Shown: positions 46,335-55,139 of the stretch, one piece after another
How positions within the stretch are numbered: the stretch's first letter is position 1
How the letters are laid out: each line of letters begins with the position of its first letter
NCBI RefSeq assembly: GCF_019966595.1
Contig: NZ_JAINFJ010000012.1
Coordinates: 1 to 64,000, forward strand
Origin: Oricola indica
GTDB lineage: Bacteria; Pseudomonadota; Alphaproteobacteria; Rhizobiales; Rhizobiaceae
Direction: 5' to 3'
DNA length: 64,000 nucleotides
Notes under the pieces: model-generated
What the model saw: the letters and a program-made list of their open reading frames with translations, nothing else
Told to the model about the DNA's origin: nothing
Database searches by the model: none
Position numbers and translations under genes: made by a program

Positions 46335-47186
46335 ATGTCGTTCAACGATGCAAAATCCCAGTTGGAAGAAACGCTGGAAGCAATTCGTGCCCAGCGCGCG
46401 GCCGTAGATGACGTAAACAAGGAATTCGTCGAGTCTCGCGACGAGCTCAAGGCTTCGGCGCAGAACCTCATTGAGTTCTCGAATGAGGTAGGCGGTCAGC
46501 TGACTGCGGCGATCGAAAGGCTACGGAACCTTTCAGCCGATATCAATGCAGCGGACGATATCACTTCGGCAATAGCCGGTCGTATTGCCGATTGGGCCGA
46601 TGACTTCCGCTCAAAACTCGACTCAATTGCCGGATCGACCGAACGGCTTGTGCCTGACTTCGAAGTCGATTCGGATCAGATCAAGGCTAATGTCGAAGAA
46701 TTCGGTGCCGAACTCGCTACGCGTCGAGACAGATTCGAGACGCGCATGACGGAACAGTTGCGCGAAACAATCGGAGAGATCGAAGAAAACCTGAGCGAAG
46801 CCGCAAGCACTCTTGAGAAGAGCTATCGCGCTCTTGCCGAAGTTGTCAGCCAGATCATGGATGAAACGGGCGAACGTTTGAAGGAAGTGCTTGCGAGCAA
46901 AAAGGAAGCCATTGAGACAAACGATAAGGCGCTTGCTGACCACGCGGAACAAGTGCAGCAAGCGATGCTTGATGCGCTGCGGCGTACGATCGAAGAAACC
47001 ACATCCCGCTTGACCGGTCTGTATAACCGCTCAGTAGATTTGATAGCTGACCTTAGCGCTACGGTCTCGAGATTCAAACGCATACAAACGCTTGCCCAGC
47101 AAGCAATGGATACATCGGGGATTGGTATGCGGGCCGGCACGAAGTCACTAGAAGTAGTGACAGAAACGCTGAATGCTGTCGTGTAA
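46335..47186 (+). CDS. Cassette gene 6: coiled-coil protein
   Basis: 283 residues, beginning one base after the gene 5 stop, with GGGGAT about ten bases upstream. Helical with long coils (LEETLEAIRAQRAAVDDVNK; TRMTEQLRETIGEIEENLSE; ALADHAEQVQQAMLDALRRT). Slightly more basic than genes 3-5 near the C-terminus (VSRFKRIQTLAQQAMDTSGI). No signal peptide, membrane helix or nucleotide-binding motif. It is the last of the four coiled-coil genes, and an 84-bp gap separates it from the next ATG. Confidence 0.75.
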   Translation: MSFNDAKSQLEETLEAIRAQRAAVDDVNKEFVESRDELKASAQNLIEFSNEVGGQLTAAIERLRNLSADINAADDITSAIAGRIADWADDFRSKLDSIAGSTERLVPDFEVDSDQIKANVEEFGAELATRRDRFETRMTEQLRETIGEIEENLSEAASTLEKSYRALAEVVSQIMDETGERLKEVLASKKEAIETNDKALADHAEQVQQAMLDALRRTIEETTSRLTGLYNRSVDLIADLSATVSRFKRIQTLAQQAMDTSGIGMRAGTKSLEVVTETLNAVV

Positions 47187-47270
47187 ACACAACACCGTAT
47201 ACCGGTCCCGTACTCATTCGGGGAAAATCGCGGAGTGAAATGAGAAACAGTAATTAAGGGAGTACGGAAG

Positions 47271-48134
47271 ATGAAACCGAAGAAACATTTCTTGATAATA
47301 CAGGAGTTTTTACGTATCAGCGGAAGAAAGATGCAGGCACCAGCAAATAGGAAGGGATGCTCGAAACATATAACTAAACATTACAGAGCAAGTATGATGA
47401 CCACATTACTTTTCTACGTATCCGCCCTGCTGCTAGTCACGACCGCAGTTCCCGCCCACGCCCAAGTTGTAATCACAGGACACGGGATCTTCTCCAACTG
47501 CACGGAAGCCTTTGAGTACCGCGATGGCCCGCTCTTCGACATGTTTGACGCCGCTTTCGCGGACTACGACAATGAGGTGGAAAACCGAATTCAAGCGACG
47601 ATCAGAATGTTCGAGCAACATCGTAAGGACGCCGAATCGGCCTACGCAGCTGCCGATGCGGACCAGAAAAAGCGCATTGCTTTTACGGTTGGCAAATGGC
47701 TCTTCTTCGAAACTGTGGGCGGGATGGACGTCTCCAAGCTACCCAAATCCATCACCGATGGCTATTCGAAAGCGCAACTGAAAGTTTTCGAGGAAACGAT
47801 CAACGCGAGCAACAACCTCAAGGCCGATATCGCTGCTTCCATCGCGACGGGGAATCCCCCCGACGACATACTCGCTGACCAAGCCACCAGTATTACGCTC
47901 AGCATCCTCGGGAAATACTTCGGCCCCGTTGGCGCCTTTCTTACTGGTCTTGGCGAGACGAGCGTGAATGTAGCGATCGACTATTGGCAGACTCAGCCGA
48001 TCAAGGAGGTCGCCCAACAGGAGGTAGAGATCTTCGCAAAGGCGATCGAGAAAATGCATGCAAAATCGAAGGCAGAGAAGATCTCTGAGATCAACACGGT
48101 GAAGAACCAGATCGATGCGATCTGCGGAAATTAG
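47271..48134 (+). CDS. Cassette gene 7: exported helical protein of unknown function
   Basis: Two starts compete. The ATG at 47271 has a good GGGAG eight bases upstream and gives 287 residues with a long basic leader. The ATG at 47394 has a weak site but begins directly with a classical signal peptide, MMTTLLFYVSALLLVTTAV, then PAHA before the likely cleavage. The mature part is helical with only two cysteines (FSNCTEAF near its start and DAICGN at the end), which could form a disulfide. A glycine-rich hydrophobic stretch (SILGKYFGPVGAFLTGLGET) might insert into a membrane. No family is recognised. It is the only exported member of the cassette and may be its own transcription unit. Confidence 0.7.
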   Translation: MKPKKHFLIIQEFLRISGRKMQAPANRKGCSKHITKHYRASMMTTLLFYVSALLLVTTAVPAHAQVVITGHGIFSNCTEAFEYRDGPLFDMFDAAFADYDNEVENRIQATIRMFEQHRKDAESAYAAADADQKKRIAFTVGKWLFFETVGGMDVSKLPKSITDGYSKAQLKVFEETINASNNLKADIAASIATGNPPDDILADQATSITLSILGKYFGPVGAFLTGLGETSVNVAIDYWQTQPIKEVAQQEVEIFAKAIEKMHAKSKAEKISEINTVKNQIDAICGN

Positions 48135-48238
48135 ACTAAGCCGTGTAGACAGATTCAATCAATTTGAATGCGAAAGCGAGACGAAATTTCGCCTTCCCCG
48201 TCGCCGGGCGGCCAGTTTCATTTTGGTCAAATCCTTTA

Positions 48239-48933
48239 TGAACCGCCCCGGGTTTGCCGGAAGCTGGTCGATATAAGCTACGCGGCTATTCCTGACGTTT
48301 CCATAGCCGCATACAAGTTTGCTTCGGTCTCTGCTGGCGGCACGTTTCCGATGGGTTCCAGCAGACGGCGGTTGTTGAACCAGTCGACCCATGCGAGTGC
48401 GGCATATTCCACGACGTCGAAGCTGCGCCATGACCCACGGCGATGAATGACCTCTGCCTTGAATAGACCGTTGATCGTCTCGGCGAGCGCGTTGTTATAA
48501 CCGTCGCCGACGCTGCCGACCGACGGTTCGATGCCGGCCTCGACCGGTCGCTCGGTGTATTTGATCGATAGGTATTGCGATCCGCGATCCCAGTGATGCA
48601 CCAATCCCGCTCCCGGCCGTCGTTGATGAACGGCCTGTTCCAGGGCATCCAGGACGAACCCGGCGTAGGCCGTGCGGCTCACTCGCCATCCGACAATGCG
48701 GCGCGAAGGCGTCGATGACAAAGGCGACGTAGACGAAGCCCTGCCAAGTCGCGACATAGGTGAAATCACTCACCTGTTACCCGATAGGCGACGCTTGCAC
48801 CGCCGTTAGGGCAAAGCATGTCCGGCGCCGGCACGCGGAACTGGCAATTCACTTTGTCCAACGGACATGGCTGGGCCTTGTCGGGAAGCGTGATCCTGGT
48901 CCTTTTGCCACGAATGACGCCTTCGAGGCCCAT
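48239..48933 (-). pseudogene. IS3-family remnant (ISc): transposase OrfB with a 37-bp insertion and a 2-bp deletion
   Basis: Read on the minus strand from 48933 the frame gives MGLEGVIRGKRTRITLPDKA and QFRVPAPDML, then is broken by a 37-bp insertion (48775-48811). It resumes as VSDFTYVATWQGFVYVAFVI, shifts again at DAFA where two bases (GC) seem lost, and continues as RRIVGWRVSRTAYAGFVLDA through SVGSVGDGYNNALAETINGL to the stop at 48278. HHWDRGSQY has Trp where IS3 transposases have Ser. A terminal repeat starting TGAACCGCCCCGGGTTTGCC bounds the element at 48239. The 5' part beyond 48933 is missing. Confidence 0.85.
48775..48811. repeat. 37-bp imperfect palindrome inserted in the ISc transposase
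   Basis: Comparing the reading frame on both sides with the usual IS3 sequence (…NMLWVSDFTY) shows a 37-bp block that does not belong. Its ends are imperfect inverted repeats (CCCGATAGGCG against CGCCGTTAGGG around GACGCTTGCAC). It resembles a small REP/palindromic-unit type insertion or an excision scar. Confidence 0.55.
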
Positions 48934-48954
48934 GTCCTTCTGAGCCTACCCAAC

Positions 48955-49129
48955 TGAATTGATCCACCCTTATGTTTAGGAAAACGGAGGACCAACGATG
49001 GCGAACAAGCGACACAAGCCGGAAGAGATTGTCACGAAGCTACGGCAGGTTGACGTACTCGTGGGGCAAGGAATGGCCCGGATTGATGCGATCCGGGAAG
49101 TGCGCATTATGGAACAGACCTATTACCGC
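48955..49129 (+). mobile_element. Remnant of another IS3-family element (ISd): left end and OrfA N-terminus
   Basis: A left terminal sequence TGAATTGATCCACCC at 48955 precedes a GGAGG and an ATG at 48998. The frame MANKRHKPEEIVTKLRQVDV, LVGQGMARIDAIREVRIMEQ, TYYR matches IS3-family OrfA up to the end of its helix-turn-helix, then homology stops near 49129 although the frame stays open to 49285. It marks the right edge of the IS-rich island. Confidence 0.8.
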
Positions 49130-49241
49130 CCCCTCTCGGCATTTGCTGTGCAATTGCCTGCCGGGCAACGGGACGCAAGCAGTATGGCGGTATCAGACAC
49201 TCCGCACTCCGATCACGTCGCTGTGGCCCATGAAAGCCAAA

Positions 49242-49274
49242 GGACGGCCAGAAGCGGTGAGCCTCTGGCCGTCC
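49242..49274. terminator. Perfect 11-bp hairpin downstream of the hydrolase gene
   Basis: GGACGGCCAGA (49242-49252) is exactly complementary to TCTGGCCGTCC (49264-49274) with an 11-base loop. On the minus strand it follows the hydrolase stop by about 60 nt and is succeeded by only CTTTGGCTTT, so it may be a weak terminator or an mRNA-end stabiliser. The rest of 49130-49334 shows no gene. Confidence 0.5.
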
Positions 49275-49334
49275 AAGTCACTTGAGGAACGTCACCTACG
49301 AGGCGACGATATTCCCGCGCATTTCCGGTTCAGC

Positions 49335-50243
49335 TTAAAGGCCGAGTTTCGGCTTGATCCAGGCCGCCTGATCGGCGATCGCCTTGTCCGCTTCGGGCGC
49401 TGTTCCGGCGAGGAAATGGAAGACGTGCTGCATTTCCGGGTAGACGTCAAACTTGATCTCGCCGCCCGCAGCTTCGACCTTGGCCACGAAGTTGCGGCTG
49501 TCATCGAGCAGCGTCTCGTCTCCGCCCACCTGGACATAGAAGGGCGGCAGACCCGAGAGATCCGCATAAAGCGGCGTCGCCAGCGGATCCTTGCGGTCGC
49601 CGTTCTCGCCGAGGAAGGTGGCCGACATGTGCTCGATCACGGCACGCTTTACGAAGTGATCCTTTTCCTCATTGGTCGTCACGGTTCCACCCGTGATTTC
49701 CATGTCGGTCCAGGGCGAAATGGGCATCGAGGCGACGGGCAGCGGCAGCCCCCGATCGCGGGCGCAAAGCAATGTGGTGATGGCCAGCGCGCCACCCGCA
49801 CTGTCGCCCGTGAAGGCGATGTGCTCGGGCTTCAACCCCTGATCCAGCAGCCAGGCATAGGCGTCCGTGCAGTCGTTCACCTGACGCGGGTGCAGGCTTT
49901 CGGGCGAGCGGGTGTAATCCACGATCAGCGCCGGGCATCCGACCGCCTTCGCAATGTGGCCGAACATTTTCCGATGCGAATACATGGAGCCGACCATATA
50001 ACCGCCGCCATGCGTGCAAAGCAGCGCGCGGCTCTCGTCACCGCCCTTCGGCTTTGCCCACATGCAGGGCACGCCATTCGCGACGACCTCGATATAGTCG
50101 ATGCCACCGGGCTCTCCCGTCACATCGCCCCAGTGTTCGAACATCGCCCGCGTTTCCTCGAGCGTCATATCCGGGTTGTCGGCCATCGCCGAAACCCACT
50201 TCTTGTATTGTTCGCCGAGTACGACGCTTTCCTTGCTAGCCAT
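49335..50243 (-). CDS. Alpha/beta hydrolase, hormone-sensitive-lipase (HSL) type
   Basis: A 302-residue esterase or lipase from the ATG at 50243, which follows a strong AGGAGG. It has the HSL oxyanion motif CTHGGGYMVGS, the nucleophile elbow FTGDSAGGALAI, the acid in GDETLLDDSRNF and the His in YPEMQHVFHFL. The substrate is unknown; family members hydrolyse short acyl esters or lactones. It is 71 nt downstream of an acyl-CoA dehydrogenase gene on the same strand, suggesting a shared catabolic operon. Confidence 0.92.
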   Translation of the reverse strand: MASKESVVLGEQYKKWVSAMADNPDMTLEETRAMFEHWGDVTGEPGGIDYIEVVANGVPCMWAKPKGGDESRALLCTHGGGYMVGSMYSHRKMFGHIAKAVGCPALIVDYTRSPESLHPRQVNDCTDAYAWLLDQGLKPEHIAFTGDSAGGALAITTLLCARDRGLPLPVASMPISPWTDMEITGGTVTTNEEKDHFVKRAVIEHMSATFLGENGDRKDPLATPLYADLSGLPPFYVQVGGDETLLDDSRNFVAKVEAAGGEIKFDVYPEMQHVFHFLAGTAPEADKAIADQAAWIKPKLGL

Positions 50244-50314
50244 TGAATGCCTCCTCCTGGTCAAGCCATTGGAAATGAATGGAAATATTACCGAGGCCGC
50301 GCCTCGGAACCGGT

Positions 50315-51670
50315 CTAGTTGTCACCCGCCCATGTGAAGGGTCCAAAGAGACCCTGCGCCATGTCCATACGGTCGCGCTCAGCGCCGCCAAGCCACATCT
50401 GCACGATCTTGTAGTCGCGCATGTATTTCTCGATGTGGCTCTCATACGCATAGCCAGCGGAACCCATCAACTGCATGGCCCGGTTGGTCACCATCATCGC
50501 CGTGTCCCCGGCAAAGGAGCGCGCGGCCGAGAACTTGGCCTTCATCTGCGCTTCCCAGGGCATGCCATACATTTCGGGACGGGTGACCTGCGCGGTGACG
50601 GAGAGGTAATACTGGCGGCTCATCTCTATCGAGCGCCACATCTCCGCCAGCGTGGCGGCAAAAAGCGAGCGTTCGCGCATCGGCTTGCCGGCGATGATGC
50701 GGTTCTGCGTCCAGTCCATGCAGGTCTCGAGTACAGCTTCGGACAGGCCCGTCAACCGCGCGGCGCCCGCGAGCCGGCCAAGCCCGATCACATAACCCTT
50801 GATGAGCTTGGAGCCCTGCCCCGGCTCGGTGTCGATCCGGTAGCGTTTGGGGATACGGACATCGCGGAACCAGATGTCTGTATTCGCCTCAGAAAAGCAG
50901 AAGCCCATCTTCTCGTAGGGCTGCGAGAACTCCAGCCCCTCGGCATCGGCGGGTACGTGGAAAATGCCCACATTGTCCTCGCCGCCGCCGGATTTGGTGA
51001 TGGCGCAGACCCAGTATCCCATATGGCCCTTGAGGTGCTCGGACTGGAAATTCTCGGCCGGCCCCGCCGGACCCGGCCACAGCTTGTGGCCGTTAATCAC
51101 GTAATGGTCGCCGTCCTCGCGAGCGTTGGTGTTCATCGTCTTGTAGGCCAGCGCCGGATCCTCGACATTCGCCCCGCCTGCCGGCTCCGTGATGGCGAAA
51201 CAAGCGGTCCATGCATCAGGACCGGTGATCTTCGGTGCAAATTCCTCAAGCAGGTCATCGCGGCCTGCCGCAACCATGACCGAAATCGCCCAGTGCAGCT
51301 TGCCCACCTTGGTGGCGAGCCCGATGTCGGCGCGCGAGAGTTCCTCGTTGATCATCTGGCGCACAACCGGGGAGAGACCCGGCCCGCCATGCTTTTCCGG
51401 CAGGATCGCCTTGGTCACGCCGAAATCGTGCAGCTTGGCGTAAAGCCGGTGGATCGTCGCCTTGGCAAGCTTTGGATCGCGATGCCAGCCACCCTCGATA
51501 TCGTGACGGTGGGGCATCAGCTCTGCGTCGACGAATTCGCGGAAATGCTCGGCAATCGCGATCTCGTCTTCGGTGCAGAATGCAAGATTGTATTTCTGGC
51601 GCGGCTCGAGAAGCTTGTAGCCTCCCGTTCCGCTCGCGCCCGGATTATGCATGCGTTCAAGCATGTTCAT
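50315..51670 (-). CDS. Acyl-CoA dehydrogenase family protein (non-canonical C-terminus)
   Basis: A 451-residue flavoprotein from the ATG at 51670 (GAGGAG upstream). Middle-domain FAD-binding block ACFAITEPAGGANVEDPALA and the C-terminal helical domain (LMGSAGYAYESHIEKYMRDY) are clear. Where many family members carry the catalytic Glu in a YEGT motif, this protein has QMWLGGAERDRMD, so the base must lie elsewhere or the enzyme acts differently. It is longer than the usual ~390 residues. The substrate is unknown. It lies upstream of the HSL hydrolase gene. Confidence 0.88.
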   Translation of the reverse strand: MNMLERMHNPGASGTGGYKLLEPRQKYNLAFCTEDEIAIAEHFREFVDAELMPHRHDIEGGWHRDPKLAKATIHRLYAKLHDFGVTKAILPEKHGGPGLSPVVRQMINEELSRADIGLATKVGKLHWAISVMVAAGRDDLLEEFAPKITGPDAWTACFAITEPAGGANVEDPALAYKTMNTNAREDGDHYVINGHKLWPGPAGPAENFQSEHLKGHMGYWVCAITKSGGGEDNVGIFHVPADAEGLEFSQPYEKMGFCFSEANTDIWFRDVRIPKRYRIDTEPGQGSKLIKGYVIGLGRLAGAARLTGLSEAVLETCMDWTQNRIIAGKPMRERSLFAATLAEMWRSIEMSRQYYLSVTAQVTRPEMYGMPWEAQMKAKFSAARSFAGDTAMMVTNRAMQLMGSAGYAYESHIEKYMRDYKIVQMWLGGAERDRMDMAQGLFGPFTWAGDN

Positions 51671-52205
51671 GATCGAACTCCTCCTCAAGCCTCAGGCAAT
51701 GCGTCGTCTTTCGATCGGATGACAGCAGCGCCATCACGAATTCCGTCGACATGGTTTTCCTCACGCACCACACGCCAAGTGACCCGTTGCGTTGTGTTTT
51801 CGGTTCTTGTTTGAAAGTGTTGAATGCCGACCTGAGGTCGACCGATATATTTAAATATCCATTTATTCTTAGTGCTTCCGCTTCGGAATTTGGTCTCGCA
51901 AATATTTTATTTTACAATACATAACTTCATGACTCTCGATCAAAATCATCATGCGTTTTTCGGCTCTTGTATTGACTGTCCGAAAGTATCGCGCCCCAAG
52001 CCCTGCTTGCAACTGATTTTTCGGCGCTCTCGATTGAGTTTTGCTCACACGAACAAAGCGCCCACCTCGATTCGGATCCCCCTTGCAGCCACTCATGCGA
52101 AGCTCGTTTCACAACGATGAGCGCTCGGCGAAATCGGCACCGCGATTGTCGCCGGGCAGCACAGGACCGTAAGCCAATACTATCAGAAACAGCGTGCGTT
52201 CGCCG
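51671..52205. other. Intergenic region without a supported gene
   Basis: About 535 bp between the acyl-CoA dehydrogenase start and the TPR-protein stop. The middle (about 51845-51935) is AT-rich, unlike its surroundings, and could hold the promoter of the minus-strand dehydrogenase-hydrolase pair. Short open frames here have no recognisable content. No hairpin terminator was confirmed. Confidence 0.5.
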
Positions 52206-53612
52206 TCAGTGGGATCCGCCGGCGGCGGCCTGAAACCGGGTGCGCGCGGAGCGCAGCGCGCTGTCGTGGCCACCGCGCTCCAGTGCCGACAAATACCGGT
52301 CCCAGTTGCGCTGGTCGCCTTTGCGCATCCGCGAGCGGGTTCCGTAGAAGGCGATCGCATCCGCGCCGCCGGGCTCCGCATTCCACAAGGCATCGCCGGC
52401 AATCTCCCGGAACAGATCCCGTTGCGCGTGGCTGCCGCCAATCGCCTGGATCCTGTCCAGGATCTCGCTCATAACGCTCCACGTATCGGCATATTTATTT
52501 TCCCGGTAGCTGACGATGGCCTGCGCCAGCGCCCCGCCAACGTCGCGGTAGGTGGCCGCGTTGTCGTCCGGGCTCGACGCCCCGTATTTGTTCATGGCAT
52601 CCGCCAGCGATCGCGCGCGTGCGCGATGGTCCGGATCCTCGCTGCTGGCCAGGGCAAGCACGAAATGGACATCGACGAAGGGCAGCATCAGCTCCTCCTC
52701 GCGCTTTGCGGCCTTGGCGCCAATCTTCTGCCAGCGATCACCGACATCGACGCCTCCGAGTTCTATCCTCAAGAGCAGCGACGCATCATTGCAGACATCC
52801 AGATCCTCGGTCGCCGCCTCGTTGAAAACATCGGCATCGAAAGCGGCCAATGCCGCTTCCGCGTCATTGTTTTCATAGTGGAACAGGGCCCGGTGCCAGG
52901 CGACATGGTAGCGAAAATTGTTCGCGGGCTTCCAGTTACCCTCCATCTCGGTGATGGCGCGTACGCCCTCGCCGAACCGGTCGGTGGCCTCGAAGACATG
53001 CGCCATGGCGTGAATGCCCCACGGGTCGTTCGGATTCCGGTCGAGCGCATCGCGCACGACACGCTCTGCCTTGTCGTACTCGCCGCTTTCCTCCAGTCCG
53101 AAGGCGTACATGCTGCCCAGGAACGAATATTCCGGGTCGGCCGGGCTCCAGAAGTCCAGCGCTCTGGCCACGCCGTCGCGGATCATCGTCGAGCGACCGG
53201 TGTAGAAATACCCGAAATGCGCCATCTTAAGCGCGAGCATGTCGCGCGGATACATCCGCGCGATCTCGTCCCAGATCGATGTCGCGCGGTCGAGTGAGCC
53301 GTTTGCCCAGGCGAGCAGTGCATTCAGATGCATGACCTCGCGTTCTTCGAGATCGGCCTTCCGCTCCAGGCCTGTCCGCGCTTCCTGCAGCGCCCGTGGA
53401 ACAAGCGCGCGCGCGCCCATCAGCATCATGAAATAGCCGCGCAGGCAGTGCGCCATGGGCATTTCTGGATCGGACTTCAGGAGGTCCTTCAGATGGCCAC
53501 CGGTCTTGTTGTCAAACGCGAGATACGCCAGCACCGTCCTGTCAAAGCCGCCAGCGGCATCCGGATCGGCACAGGTGAACAGCAAACCGTGATTGTTTTG
53601 CGCCTTGATCAT
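52206..53612 (-). CDS. TTC38-like tetratricopeptide-repeat protein
   Basis: A soluble 468-residue protein matching the tetratricopeptide repeat protein 38 family, known mainly as an uncharacterised eukaryotic protein with bacterial members. Helical TPR-like repeats run the whole length: HCLRGYFMMLMGARALVPRA, LNALLAWANGSLDRATSIWD, DPWGIHAMAHVFEATDRFGE, and NNFRYHVAWHRALFHYENND. The HAMAHVFE and HVAWHRAL blocks are family hallmarks and contain conserved histidines. No signal peptide. It lies 20 nt downstream of gcdH on the same strand and is probably co-transcribed. Confidence 0.85.
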   Translation of the reverse strand: MIKAQNNHGLLFTCADPDAAGGFDRTVLAYLAFDNKTGGHLKDLLKSDPEMPMAHCLRGYFMMLMGARALVPRALQEARTGLERKADLEEREVMHLNALLAWANGSLDRATSIWDEIARMYPRDMLALKMAHFGYFYTGRSTMIRDGVARALDFWSPADPEYSFLGSMYAFGLEESGEYDKAERVVRDALDRNPNDPWGIHAMAHVFEATDRFGEGVRAITEMEGNWKPANNFRYHVAWHRALFHYENNDAEAALAAFDADVFNEAATEDLDVCNDASLLLRIELGGVDVGDRWQKIGAKAAKREEELMLPFVDVHFVLALASSEDPDHRARARSLADAMNKYGASSPDDNAATYRDVGGALAQAIVSYRENKYADTWSVMSEILDRIQAIGGSHAQRDLFREIAGDALWNAEPGGADAIAFYGTRSRMRKGDQRNWDRYLSALERGGHDSALRSARTRFQAAAGGSH

Positions 53613-53632
53613 GTTTCTCTTCCCGCTGGTGC

Positions 53633-54874
53633 TCAGTTGGCAAACGCCTGCATGCCGGTTATGGCCCTGCCGAGGATGAGTGCATGCATGTCGTGTGTCC
53701 CTTCATAGGTGTTTACGGATTCCAGATTCATCATGTGCCGTATGACATGATACTCGTCCGAAATTCCATTCGCGCCGAGCATGTCCCGCGCCACCCGGGC
53801 GATATCCAGCGCCTTGCCGCAATTGTTGCGCTTGACGATTGAAATGGCCTCCGGCGCGGCTTCGCCGGAATCCATCATGCGCCCGACCCGCAACGTCGCC
53901 TGCAGCCCCAGCGAGATTTCGGTCTGCATGTCGGCGAGCTTCTTCTGCACAAGCTGATTGGCGGCAAGGGGTCGACCGAATTGCTTCCGGCCCACCACAT
54001 AATCACGCGCGTAATGCAAGCAAGCCTCCGCGGCGCCCATCGCACCCCATGAGATGCCATAGCGAGCCTTGTTCAGGCAGCCGAAGGGGCCGCGAAGGCC
54101 GCGTACACCGGCGAGCATGCGGTCAGAGGGCACCCTCACATTATCGAGCGCGATCATCCCTGTCAGGGAAGCGCGCAGGGAGAACTTGCCGGAGATCGTC
54201 GACGTCGTGAGGCCCGTCATGCCGCGGTCGAGAATGAAGCCGCGAATGACGTCGTCCTCGTCCTTGGCCCAGATGATGAACACATCGGCGATCGGCGCGT
54301 TGGTGATCCAGTTCTTCGCTCCACTCAAGACGTAGTCGTCGCCATCGCGAACCGCGCGGGTGCGCATCGAACCGGGATCGGAACCGTGGTCGGGTTCCGT
54401 CAATCCGAAACAGCCGACCCACTCGCCACTGGCGAGCTTCGGAAGAAACGCCTCGCGCTGAGATTCCGAGCCATATTCGTAGATCGGAAACATCACGAGA
54501 CTGGACTGAACCGACACCGCCGAGCGAAATGCGCTGTCGGCCCATTCGGTCTCGCGGCCGATCAAGCCGTAGCAGACATGGTTCACGCCGGCGCAGCCGT
54601 AACCCTGCAATGTCGGACCGAGGAAGCCCAGCTCGCCAAGCTCGCGAAAGACACTGCGGTCGAACGTCTCGTGCCGGTTGGCCTCGACCACCATCGGCAG
54701 CAGGCGTTCACGGGCAAACCGGCGGGCGGCGTCCTGGATCAGCCGTTCTTCCTCGGAGAGCTGGCGTGACAGGAGAAACGGATCGTCCCACTGAAAAGGC
54801 CCGTATGTGCTCTTCCCCAAATTGCCATCTGCGTCTTTCGCGCTGTTGGGCTCGATCGTCTGTTTCTCGTGCAT
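53633..54874 (-). CDS. gcdH: Glutaryl-CoA dehydrogenase
   Basis: A 413-residue FAD enzyme that oxidises and decarboxylates glutaryl-CoA to crotonyl-CoA in lysine, tryptophan or benzoyl-CoA breakdown. GCDH-type features: [55 protein letters not shown], and the catalytic Glu in [16 protein letters not shown]. The ATG at 54874 is chosen because it is spaced about 10 bases from a GGAGG. An upstream frame to 54988 has no homology. A divergent LysR gene suggests GcdR-type control. The usual CoA-transferase partner is not adjacent. Confidence 0.9.
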   Translation of the reverse strand: MHEKQTIEPNSAKDADGNLGKSTYGPFQWDDPFLLSRQLSEEERLIQDAARRFARERLLPMVVEANRHETFDRSVFRELGELGFLGPTLQGYGCAGVNHVCYGLIGRETEWADSAFRSAVSVQSSLVMFPIYEYGSESQREAFLPKLASGEWVGCFGLTEPDHGSDPGSMRTRAVRDGDDYVLSGAKNWITNAPIADVFIIWAKDEDDVIRGFILDRGMTGLTTSTISGKFSLRASLTGMIALDNVRVPSDRMLAGVRGLRGPFGCLNKARYGISWGAMGAAEACLHYARDYVVGRKQFGRPLAANQLVQKKLADMQTEISLGLQATLRVGRMMDSGEAAPEAISIVKRNNCGKALDIARVARDMLGANGISDEYHVIRHMMNLESVNTYEGTHDMHALILGRAITGMQAFAN

Positions 54875-55139
54875 GCTCCTATCTTCCTCCATTCCGGCAA
54901 CCGCAAGCGCCGGACCAAACCCGGCGGGCCTCCTCGGGCGACCTTGTGATTTGCAGTGCCGACCATGCGGCAGGTGACTGCCGGCCAAAGCAACAATCGG
55001 CGATTGTCCGGTTTCGTTGCGCTTGACGTCAAACGACTTTTGTCGATGCTTGATTGAGTTTTTATCAGTATAAACCGCGAAGCGGGTAGGTACGGAACCC
55101 GGTCGCGACTGCTCTTACAGGCAACGGAGACGGATCATC

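Noticed and set aside
39164-48238. Known anti-phage defence systems (Zorya, Thoeris, CBASS, BREX and similar)
   Set aside because: None of their hallmark domains (MotA/B, TIR, cyclase, PglZ, nuclease) can be seen in the cassette proteins.
48806-49015. Small minus-strand protein of 69 residues
   Set aside because: It is an off-frame reading across the ISc and ISd remnants; the transposase frame there explains the sequence.
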